A DNA stretch of 47,514 nucleotides from contig JAIQZQ010000077.1 in assembly GCA_021777105.1 (NCBI GenBank), positions 1-47,514 of the forward strand, read 5' to 3'. Of this stretch, positions 15,411 through 23,404 are shown piece by piece. This DNA is from Candidatus Anammoxibacter sp. Its GTDB lineage: Bacteria > Planctomycetota > Brocadiia > Brocadiales > Anammoxibacteraceae. Numbering within the stretch: position 1 is the first letter of the stretch; each line of letters starts with the position of its first letter. The notes under the pieces were generated by a model, which was not told the DNA's origin, did not search any database, and saw nothing but the letters and a program-made list of their open reading frames with translations. The translations under genes and the position numbers were made by a program.

Positions 15411-17741
15411 CTAAGCCAAAGGCAGAGTCACATAAAATGCGGAGCCTTTATCTTCCTGACTTTTTACGTAAATTTTGCCGTTATGCCTATCAATAATTTT
15501 TTTGCAAATAGCAAGGCCTATGCCTGATCCGCTATATTCATTCTTGCCATGAAGCCTTTGAAATGGTTTAAAAATGCGGTCGGCATATTTTACATCAAAC
15601 CCTATTCCGTCGTCATTTACCATTATTTCACAAAACTCATTATTTAATGAGCGGTTTTTTATTGTAATAACGGGCCGGCGGTTTTGCTTATGAAACTTAA
15701 GAGCATTTAAAATAAGATTTTGAAACAGTTGCCTAACTTGCACTTCATCTGCGTTAACAGCCGGTAAATTATCAACTGTAACACGGCCGTTAGTGTCAAT
15801 AATAAGTTTGTCAATATCTTCCAAAACTTCCCTTAAAACTTCATTTAATTCTATTCTTTGAAAAGGCCTTGCTTTTGTGGAGACTCTTGACAATTCAAGG
15901 AGGTCGTCTATTAATTGTTGCATTCTTGACGCGGCATTAGTCATTCGCAGCAAATAGTCCCGTCCCTGCTCTTGTAGAACATCTGAATATTTTGATGTGA
16001 TCCTGTTGCCGAATGCGGTGACTTTTCGCAAAGGTTCCTGAAGGTCATGCGAAGCAATGTACGCAAATTCCTGTAAATCAGCGTTGCTTTGCTCTAATTT
16101 TATAGAATATAGCTTTAAGTTCTCAGCGTTTTGTCTAAGTATTTTTTCGTTTTGTTTGCGCGATGTTATGTCCCTTGATATGGCTACAATATAGTTTCCT
16201 CTTTTATGCTCAAGATATTTTAAATTCATTTCAACATCAAAAACCGTCGTGTCTTTTCGTCTATGTATTCCTTCAAATATCAAATATTTTTTTTCTTTTA
16301 ATTCTTTAACATGCTCTTCCCATTTAGATTCATCCTGTTCGTCTATATCCGCAATGCCCATTTTTAACAGATCGTTCTTGTCATATTGGAGTTCTAAACA
16401 GGCTTTTTCATTAATATCTTTAAACATAGTAGTCAGAGGATCGATAACAAACACCGCGTCATTTGAATTATTTATTAAATACTTGAAAAGATGCAACTCT
16501 TCTTCAATTTGTATACGGTTTTTTATTTCAGCGCGTAAATGCTCATTCGCGCTGGAAAGTTCACAGGTGCGTTCTTTTACCCTTGCTTCCAGCTCATCAT
16601 GCGCTTTTCGCAACTCAAGTTCAGCGTTTTTACGAGCGGTAATATCTCTAAGTATGCCTATTGAGTGCCATTTATTGTTTAAATTTAAAGATGAGATGGA
16701 AATCTCCGCGGGAATCTCAGCTCCTCCCTTTTTTTTTGTGGTTACTTCAATTGATTTGCCGATAAGTTTCCCCTGGCCGGTTTTGCTAAATTCCTCAAAA
16801 CCCGATTTAAAAGGCTCTTGATAACAATGCGGCATAATAAAATCATGCAATGTCTTGCCTAATGATTCGTTGCTGCTATAACCTAAAATTCTTTCAGCGG
16901 ATTTATTCCAATATGTGATATTTCCATTTTCGTCCATCATTATAATAGCGTCATTTGCCGATGCGCTTATCCCTCTAAACTTCTCTTCACTCTCTGTTAA
17001 TGCAGTATAGGTTTCTTTTAACTTTTGGGTCATTATGTTAAACGCGCTTGATAAATCCCCTATTTCATCCGGAGTCATAGCGCTTACTTTATAATCAAGA
17101 TTGCCGTTTGCTATTATTTTTGTTCCTTTATTTAATCTGGTAAGGGCGGAAATAATAGCCCTGCCGTTAAACAAAATGGCAAGAGTAATAATTAACGCCA
17201 ATACTGTTATTGTGCATATAATTGTTAAATTAGAACGATTGTGAATTATGTATAACTGTTCATTGCTGTATCTTACCAGCTTCTCGGCTTCTGTAATAAT
17301 TTCACGAGACAATATTAAAATATTTGACATTGTTCGCTCCTGAAATTCGCGAAAAACCGAAGAGGATAGCGTCTTGATATTTTCAGTTTCATAGCTTTTT
17401 GCGAGTTCCTTAAAATTGATTGCATGGTTTTTATGTTTTTCGTGTATTTTTTTAATAAAAAACTCTGTTTTTGTATCTTTAGGCTCCTGTCTGTTTAAAA
17501 GCTCCGTTATAGAGTTATGTTTAAGTTGCCATTGCATTTTCGCCCTTTTTGATGTGTCGCTTAAATATTCGTATGTTAAAGTGTTAAGCTCTGAAACTCC
17601 TTTAATTATTGAGTCGGCGACATTTGTCTGATCTATCAATGCCTTTGTCTCTTGATTTGTAAAGTATATAATTATGCCTATCGGCAATGCAAAAACGATT
17701 GGCAGAATTGACGCAATGTATATTTTTGTTTTTATTTTCAT
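15411..17741 (-). CDS. Membrane sensor kinase with HAMP and two PAS domains
   Basis: Two membrane helices (about 7-28 and 171-192) enclose a helical periplasmic domain of about 140 residues of CHASE3/four-helix type. HAMP follows at 192-245, then PAS1 (252-370), PAS2 (418-530), and a coiled segment. HisKA has the phytochrome-family box EFAYIASHDLQEPLRK (H565), and the HATPase ends in GSGIGLAICKKIIDRHNG. There is no receiver in the chain, so phosphate goes to another protein, most likely the Rcp1-like receiver downstream. It lies nine bases after a periplasmic binding protein gene, so the binding protein may present a ligand to the periplasmic domain (inference). Confidence 0.92.
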   Translation of the reverse strand: MKIKTKIYIASILPIVFALPIGIIIYFTNQETKALIDQTNVADSIIKGVSELNTLTYEYLSDTSKRAKMQWQLKHNSITELLNRQEPKDTKTEFFIKKIHEKHKNHAINFKELAKSYETENIKTLSSSVFREFQERTMSNILILSREIITEAEKLVRYSNEQLYIIHNRSNLTIICTITVLALIITLAILFNGRAIISALTRLNKGTKIIANGNLDYKVSAMTPDEIGDLSSAFNIMTQKLKETYTALTESEEKFRGISASANDAIIMMDENGNITYWNKSAERILGYSSNESLGKTLHDFIMPHCYQEPFKSGFEEFSKTGQGKLIGKSIEVTTKKKGGAEIPAEISISSLNLNNKWHSIGILRDITARKNAELELRKAHDELEARVKERTCELSSANEHLRAEIKNRIQIEEELHLFKYLINNSNDAVFVIDPLTTMFKDINEKACLELQYDKNDLLKMGIADIDEQDESKWEEHVKELKEKKYLIFEGIHRRKDTTVFDVEMNLKYLEHKRGNYIVAISRDITSRKQNEKILRQNAENLKLYSIKLEQSNADLQEFAYIASHDLQEPLRKVTAFGNRITSKYSDVLQEQGRDYLLRMTNAASRMQQLIDDLLELSRVSTKARPFQRIELNEVLREVLEDIDKLIIDTNGRVTVDNLPAVNADEVQVRQLFQNLILNALKFHKQNRRPVITIKNRSLNNEFCEIMVNDDGIGFDVKYADRIFKPFQRLHGKNEYSGSGIGLAICKKIIDRHNGKIYVKSQEDKGSAFYVTLPLA

Positions 17742-17750
17742 TGTTTTTAA

Positions 17751-18785
17751 TTAATGGATAATTGTCAGAGACTCAGGCGCAACGTTTTTAATACCGTCAA
17801 TATAAATATAATTTAAATAATTCGGCGGCTCGGTTTTGTTTGTAAAATTATACTTTATCGCCCATTTTGCAATATCTTCAAAGATATTAAATAGCGACTG
17901 ATCCAAAGAAACCCTATAGTCAATTAACGGCAATACGTTTGATATCTTAGATTCGTCGACTTTTAACCTTTTTGACACAATTTCAACCGCTTCGTTAAAA
18001 TTGTTTTGCATAACTTTTTCAGCTTTTACAACAGCCCTGATTACAGAAGCTATTACATCCGGCTTATTTTTAATTAGTTTGTTAAGAGCTACTATATTAT
18101 ATTTTTTGATAAAAAGGCCGGGTTCCGCAAAAACAATCGCTTTATCGCCTATTAACTTTCCCGCCCGGCTAATAAAAGGCTCCCTCATTGAAAAAGCGTC
18201 TATTTCCCCTGATGCAAGAGCCATTGGAAGCTTTTCAGCTCGCATAAAGGATAGTTTTGCGTCGCCGTCGCTTAAACCGTTTTTAACCATAAAGAGATGC
18301 AGGAAGAAATGCACGGATGACGCCTTTTGAGTGGCAATTCTTTTGCCGCGAACATCTTGCGGTTTTGCTATTCCTCTATCTCTATTGGCTATAACCCTGA
18401 TTTCATTATTAGATGAGCCTATCGTGGCTATTGCGCTGAAATCATCCCTTTCAAAACTCTGAAAAACAAAGGGAGTGGAAGCCGTGGTCGCAATATCAGC
18501 CTCGCCCGCCAGCAGCCCTTCATTAAGAGCCCTTTTGCCGCTGGGATACTCCTTAATAACAACATCAAGCCCCTCTTCATGAAAGAAATCCTTTGAATCC
18601 GCGATTATTGCAAGGGCATTTAAAGGTTCCATGCCCAGCGCTATGGTCAATTTATCCTTTTTTTGAACAAAATCTTTATCTCCGGCTTCCTTCTTAGGCG
18701 TAAAAATGCAGAACGCGACTATAGACGATGTTATAAGGATCGCCATTACGGCAACGAAGATTATCAATGTTTTTTTTTCTTTCAT
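17751..18785 (-). CDS. ABC-type periplasmic substrate-binding protein (NMT1/SsuA-like), orphan
   Basis: The N-terminus MKEKKTLIIFVAVMAILITSS is a single hydrophobic helix, either an uncleaved anchor or a signal peptide; SIVAFC resembles a lipobox but has Phe before Cys. The rest is an NMT1/SsuA/ThiY-type solute-binding fold: LTIALGMEPLNALAIIADSKDFF at its start, GEADIATTAS for the binding cleft, and ASGEIDAFSMREPF. No permease or ATPase gene is nearby. Instead the gene is nine bases upstream of the HAMP/PAS kinase, which suggests a ligand-presenting role in signalling. A transport role with a distant ABC partner remains possible. The ligand cannot be predicted; family members bind sulfonates, nitrate, thiamine precursors and other small molecules. 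Confidence 0.87.
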   Translation of the reverse strand: MKEKKTLIIFVAVMAILITSSIVAFCIFTPKKEAGDKDFVQKKDKLTIALGMEPLNALAIIADSKDFFHEEGLDVVIKEYPSGKRALNEGLLAGEADIATTASTPFVFQSFERDDFSAIATIGSSNNEIRVIANRDRGIAKPQDVRGKRIATQKASSVHFFLHLFMVKNGLSDGDAKLSFMRAEKLPMALASGEIDAFSMREPFISRAGKLIGDKAIVFAEPGLFIKKYNIVALNKLIKNKPDVIASVIRAVVKAEKVMQNNFNEAVEIVSKRLKVDESKISNVLPLIDYRVSLDQSLFNIFEDIAKWAIKYNFTNKTEPPNYLNYIYIDGIKNVAPESLTIIH

Positions 18786-18870
18786 AATAAAATTATACTA
18801 CGCTTTTAAGCTGTAATAATTGAAATATTAATGAACTATAGATATTAAAAATAAATTTATAAAACACTCT

Positions 18871-21756
18871 TTATTCAGTTTGGTCATGATCGTTGTTAAT
18901 GTAATCACGGATAGCGACATCATCAAATCTCGCTATTAATTTTTTGATTTTGTTGGCAAAAATCGTGTATGCGCTATCTTCTACAGTTAATTTGTCAACT
19001 ATCTTTTTTATATTATTAAAATCGCCAAACTCGCTTTTTTTAATAATTGCTTCAAGTATCTCTTTTGGAGGTCTTATTTCTTTCTTTACAATATCGGTTG
19101 TTGAATCTGTTTTACCTTCAGTTTCATCAACCTTCCATTTGATTTTCAACAACCCTCTCATCTTTTCCAATAACGATTCAACTCGAACAGGTTTTGATGT
19201 GAAATCGTCGCAAGCCTTAACAAAGGCCTTGTTGCGTTCTTTCCCTGAAGATGATGCCGACACACCGATAATCTTTATGTCTTTAAGGCTCTTAATTCCT
19301 CGTATTATCTTCGCTGTTTTTAATCCATCCATAACCGGCATAATAAAATCTAATAAGATAATGTCCGGTCGGCATTCCACCGCTTTTTGAATGCCTTCTT
19401 TGCCGTTCTTTGCGGTAGAGATGTTAAACCCTAACGGCGCCAGCAGATCTTTTAACATAGAGACGTTATTTATATTGTCGTCTATAATTAACGCGCTTTT
19501 TTGCTCTCCATAATAACCTGTAATCTTTTTCTTGGTTTTATTTGCGGCTATTTCCGTATCTCCATATCTTGGCAGCTTTAGTCTTGCCGTAAACTTGCTT
19601 CCTTTGCCTTCGGCGCTCTCAACAGATAGACCGCCGCCCATCATCTCTATCAATTTACGGCTGATTGTTAATCCTAGTCCCGTGCCTTCGGTGGATTTTC
19701 GTTCATCGCCTACCTGAGTAAACGGTTCAAAAATTTTATCAATATTGTCAGCAGGAATGCCAACTCCAGAGTCTTCTACTTCGCATTGTAAAATATTTGC
19801 GTTATCCTGATAACCGGCGCGAAATGTTATGCCTCCTCTATTTGTGTATTTTATTGCATTGTTTAATAAATTAAGGAGAATCTGCTTAAGCCTTCTTGCA
19901 TCCCCAACTACAATATCAGGCAAAGATGAAACGGGTTCGCAATTAAAATATAGCCCTTTTTCATCTGCCTTTATTCTCGTCATATCTAAAACATGGATGA
20001 TGACACTATCTAAAGTAAACGCATCTGATGCTATCTCAAGCTTTTGCGCTTCAATCTTTCCCAAATCCAGTATTTCATTAATAAGTTCCAGTAAATGAGC
20101 GCCGCTGCTATGCATTATATCAAGCTGGTTTTTTTGAGCTTCGGTAATGTTTTCATCACATTTGATAATTTGCGTGTATCCCATAATGCTGTTTAACGGA
20201 GTTCTAAGCTCGTGGCTCATGTTTGAAAGAAATGAGCTTTTGGCCTCATTTGCCGATTCAGCTTGTTCTTTTGCGTTTCGCAACTTCTCTTCAGTCTGTT
20301 TACGTTCGGTAATATCGTGCATGGAAATGACTGCGCCGATCTTTTTGTAATTATTATCAAACATAACCTGCCCTGACGCTAAAATGGTTCTTGCCTTGCC
20401 GATCATAGGCGCTATAATCATCTCTACATTTTTAACATGCTCGCCATTGAATGCTCTATACAGAGGTATCTCTTCTTTTTGCATAGGGGTTGTTCCATCT
20501 GCTTGAAACAGGCTGTAATGTTCCGACCATTGCTCGGCGGGTATTTTCTCTTCAGTAATGCCGTGAAATAATCTGGTAGCCCTATTAAATAACGACAACA
20601 TGCCGTTTTCATCGCATGCGACTATGCCGTCCTCAATATTCTCCAACATTGCCTCCATAAAGGCTTGTTGATTGTATAGTTTTGATTCAGTTTGTATTCT
20701 AACGGCAATCTCTTGCCGTAGTTTTCTGTTTGCCTCCGCCAGATCCAATGTGCGCTGCTCGACGCGCTTTTCAAGATCTTTATGAGCATTCTTTAGCTCC
20801 TGTTCCACCGCTTTCCGGTGTATAATCTCTTCCTGTAAATTATCATTATTCTTTTTTAAAAGCTTTTCCTCTTCATATAGACCTTGCGACATTTTGTTGA
20901 ACGTTGTTGTCAAAGCCCTTAGCTCTCTTCCAAAAGGCAGTTTAATCTCTTCTCCAAGATGCTCATAACCTAAAGATATTTGAGCGGCTTTATGCCGAAC
21001 ACGGTTTAATGGCGAAATAACCAAACGCTTGTTAAAGAAAATCAAGCCTCCAAAAAGTGAAGACATTATGATAAACACAAAATAGGAAAGTTGGGCGGAG
21101 ACTTCGTTAGCCTCTTTATAAGCCGCCAATAAAGGCACGCGTATAGAAATTGCGGAAACCAACTCGCCTTCTTCCCGGTAAAAACTCCGTTCGCTTCCAT
21201 AAATTTTTGTTAGACCGGAAGGCGAATTGACCGGATCGCTGTGGCACCGAAGGCAAGATTTTTCCATCTTCTCGCCTCTATGCATAATGCAGAAATAAGG
21301 GTTGCCGTCAATGACGCGAATAGCTGACCGTTGATCAAGCAATGGATTTATATTTAGAGCTTCAAGGAAATTACGCTCATAATCATCCGCTTCATTCTCC
21401 GTTGTTCTGGCATTGATGGCCCCTTCTTTATAATAGTAGTTGATTAAATTTTTGTTTTTTTTAAATTTTTTGTAAATTTCCCTTACAGCATAAGTGGACG
21501 ACATCCATGTCGGATCAAAATATCCTTCCGGCGTTACCGGATTTGTCAATGCAAAGAGTTTAGGTTTTAGATTATGAGAAAAGTAGCTATGAATGGCAAG
21601 GTTATGCTCAAGGATGATGTTGGCTTTAGCCTCGGCTTCGCGTAATGCCTGCCTGCGCATATGATGATTTACAAATAGAACCGTTATTACCAACGCCAGC
21701 AAAAAAGCCAAACCGGTGATTATCATGAATAGAGCGCTAATTTTTATATCTTTCAT
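18871..21756 (-). CDS. Heme-c (DUF3365/Tll0287-like) hybrid histidine kinase
   Basis: The chosen start is ATG at 21756, preceded by AGAGAGG at eight bases; an earlier ATG at 21786 lacks such a site. Numbering from 21756: membrane helix 7-28; a periplasmic Tll0287-like domain with heme-c motif CLRCH (C168, C171, H172) followed by SDPVNSPSGLTK; second helix about 225-241; HAMP; PAS about 362-492; HisKA with FLSNMSHELRTP (H515); HATPase (GTGLGLTISRK); receiver with D803; and a C-terminal helical tail like that of the kinase at 23405-25963. The covalent heme suggests redox, oxygen or NO sensing in the periplasm and requires cytochrome c maturation. It lies between the corrinoid-linked cluster and the binding-protein/kinase pair, probably with its own promoter. 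Confidence 0.9.
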   Translation of the reverse strand: MKDIKISALFMIITGLAFLLALVITVLFVNHHMRRQALREAEAKANIILEHNLAIHSYFSHNLKPKLFALTNPVTPEGYFDPTWMSSTYAVREIYKKFKKNKNLINYYYKEGAINARTTENEADDYERNFLEALNINPLLDQRSAIRVIDGNPYFCIMHRGEKMEKSCLRCHSDPVNSPSGLTKIYGSERSFYREEGELVSAISIRVPLLAAYKEANEVSAQLSYFVFIIMSSLFGGLIFFNKRLVISPLNRVRHKAAQISLGYEHLGEEIKLPFGRELRALTTTFNKMSQGLYEEEKLLKKNNDNLQEEIIHRKAVEQELKNAHKDLEKRVEQRTLDLAEANRKLRQEIAVRIQTESKLYNQQAFMEAMLENIEDGIVACDENGMLSLFNRATRLFHGITEEKIPAEQWSEHYSLFQADGTTPMQKEEIPLYRAFNGEHVKNVEMIIAPMIGKARTILASGQVMFDNNYKKIGAVISMHDITERKQTEEKLRNAKEQAESANEAKSSFLSNMSHELRTPLNSIMGYTQIIKCDENITEAQKNQLDIMHSSGAHLLELINEILDLGKIEAQKLEIASDAFTLDSVIIHVLDMTRIKADEKGLYFNCEPVSSLPDIVVGDARRLKQILLNLLNNAIKYTNRGGITFRAGYQDNANILQCEVEDSGVGIPADNIDKIFEPFTQVGDERKSTEGTGLGLTISRKLIEMMGGGLSVESAEGKGSKFTARLKLPRYGDTEIAANKTKKKITGYYGEQKSALIIDDNINNVSMLKDLLAPLGFNISTAKNGKEGIQKAVECRPDIILLDFIMPVMDGLKTAKIIRGIKSLKDIKIIGVSASSSGKERNKAFVKACDDFTSKPVRVESLLEKMRGLLKIKWKVDETEGKTDSTTDIVKKEIRPPKEILEAIIKKSEFGDFNNIKKIVDKLTVEDSAYTIFANKIKKLIARFDDVAIRDYINNDHDQTE

Positions 21757-21853
21757 AACAAAAACCTCTCTATTTAGTTTTGTCATTTTTAGTTTCCGGT
21801 TTATCCGTATCAGGCTCTAATTATGCTTAAAACATGAAATAAGCATATCAAGC

Positions 21854-22228
21854 TCAGTTATTTTTGATTACAGACGAATCTATTGTTTGTTTCAAAAGTG
21901 TGTTATTGACGGGTTTAAGAAAATATCCGGCGGGTTTGGTTAAATTTGCCCTGTTCCGCAGGTCTTGATCAGGATAGCCGGTTGTATAGATAATTGGTAT
22001 ATCTAACCGATTTTTTATCCACTGTCCGGTTTCTATGCCGTCCATATTTCCTTCCAGGTTTATATCCAATAGAGCCAAATCCGGTTTGATTTGCATGAAA
22101 TTCTTGATCGTCTCTTCTCCTGAAGTAAACTTGCCGCAAACTTCGTATCCCATATTCTTCAGAATACATTCCAGGCTTGCCGCAATAATAAACTCATCTT
22201 CAACAATGATTATTCTTATTTTAGACAT
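21854..22228 (-). CDS. Single-domain response regulator
   Basis: A lone receiver of 124 residues: acidic residues EDE (10-12), acceptor D55 in LLDINLEGNMDG, T83 after beta4 (YTTGYPD) and K105 in FLKPV. The extra residues between the acceptor and MDG are typical of receivers partnered with HisKA_2 kinases. It starts three bases after the receiver-HisKA_2 gene ends, so the two are co-expressed. No output domain is present. Confidence 0.92.
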   Translation of the reverse strand: MSKIRIIIVEDEFIIAASLECILKNMGYEVCGKFTSGEETIKNFMQIKPDLALLDINLEGNMDGIETGQWIKNRLDIPIIYTTGYPDQDLRNRANLTKPAGYFLKPVNNTLLKQTIDSSVIKNN

Positions 22229-22231
22229 AAT

Positions 22232-23392
22232 TTATATCCGTTTCTTATACTTTAACTCTTTAAATTTTATTAGAAATTCGGTTCCGCAATTCCTGTTTAG
22301 CATTACACTCCCATGCAGTTGCCCCTCCACGAGATTTTTTACAAGATACATTCCTAATGAATTTATATTCTCAAAGCTAAAATCCTTTGATATTCCAACT
22401 CCATTATCGCAAACCAATAAAGCTATTTCGTCTTGTTCATTAAAATCTACTTTAATTTTTATTTTCCCATTTTCTCTATTCTCAAATCCATGCTTTAGAG
22501 AATTTGTTAGCAACTCATTTATAATTAATCCTAATGGAACCGCGGTTTCCAGTGAAATCGGCCTGTCAATTATATTTAATATTATTGAAATATTGCGTTT
22601 GTCATTAGCGTAACTTCTTTTTAAATAATCCGCCAAACCTAACAAATAACTCTTAAGGTTGATATTTGATAGGTCTCCTGATTGATAAAGTTTTTCATGG
22701 ACAAGGGCCATTGACCGTATTCTGTCGTTAAAGCTTCTTAGTGTCTCTTCCAGAATAGTATTTTCAGTAAACAAAGATTTTAAATTGAACATTCCGCAGA
22801 TAACTTCCATATTATTCTTTGTTCTATGATAAAGTTCTTTTAGAAGGATATCTTTCTGTTTAAGAGTTGTCTTAAGCCTCTCTTCCGCAACCTTTCTTTC
22901 TTCTATCTCTTGTAATAATAGAACGTTTGATTCTTTTAGCCGGCTAGTCTTTTCAAATATTTTTTCTTCCAGATTTGTGTTTAGTTTGACTAATTCATTT
23001 TGTAAATTGCTTATAGTTATATGAGTATTCACACGTGACAACAACTCTTCATTTTCTATGGGTTTGGTAATATAATCTACTGCCCCGGCTTTAAAACCCT
23101 TTACTTTATCGAATGTTTCAGTTAAGGCCGACATAAAAATGACAGGTATATTTTTTGTTTCATGTTGAGTCTTTAAAAGATTGCAAGTCTCGTAACCATC
23201 AAGGCCAGGCATTAAAATATCAAGAAGTATGATATCCGGTTTAACCAAGCCCGCAAGTGTGACGGCCCTCTTGCCGTTAGTGGCCACGAAAATATCATAT
23301 CCTGCATTTTCAAGCGCTAAACTTATCACGTTTACCGTTGGAATCGTATCATCCACTATTAATATTCTTGAATTTCTCTTTTCGTTTGTCAT
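22232..23392 (-). CDS. Receiver-HisKA_2 histidine kinase (paralogue 2)
   Basis: A receiver (residues 8-125, acceptor D58 in LLDILMPGLDG, K110) is joined by a coiled coil (about 130-185) to a HisKA_2 segment, KELYHRTKNN (phospho-His H189), and an HATPase with N-box LGLIINELLTNSLKHGF and G1 box DNGVGIS. It is cytoplasmic. The domain order repeats that of 13567-14667. It lies 12 bases after a hybrid kinase and three bases before a lone receiver, so the three form a likely phosphorelay: hybrid kinase, receiver-kinase, diffusible receiver. Confidence 0.92.
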   Translation of the reverse strand: MTNEKRNSRILIVDDTIPTVNVISLALENAGYDIFVATNGKRAVTLAGLVKPDIILLDILMPGLDGYETCNLLKTQHETKNIPVIFMSALTETFDKVKGFKAGAVDYITKPIENEELLSRVNTHITISNLQNELVKLNTNLEEKIFEKTSRLKESNVLLLQEIEERKVAEERLKTTLKQKDILLKELYHRTKNNMEVICGMFNLKSLFTENTILEETLRSFNDRIRSMALVHEKLYQSGDLSNINLKSYLLGLADYLKRSYANDKRNISIILNIIDRPISLETAVPLGLIINELLTNSLKHGFENRENGKIKIKVDFNEQDEIALLVCDNGVGISKDFSFENINSLGMYLVKNLVEGQLHGSVMLNRNCGTEFLIKFKELKYKKRI

Positions 23393-23404
23393 GTGTTTTT
23401 AAAT

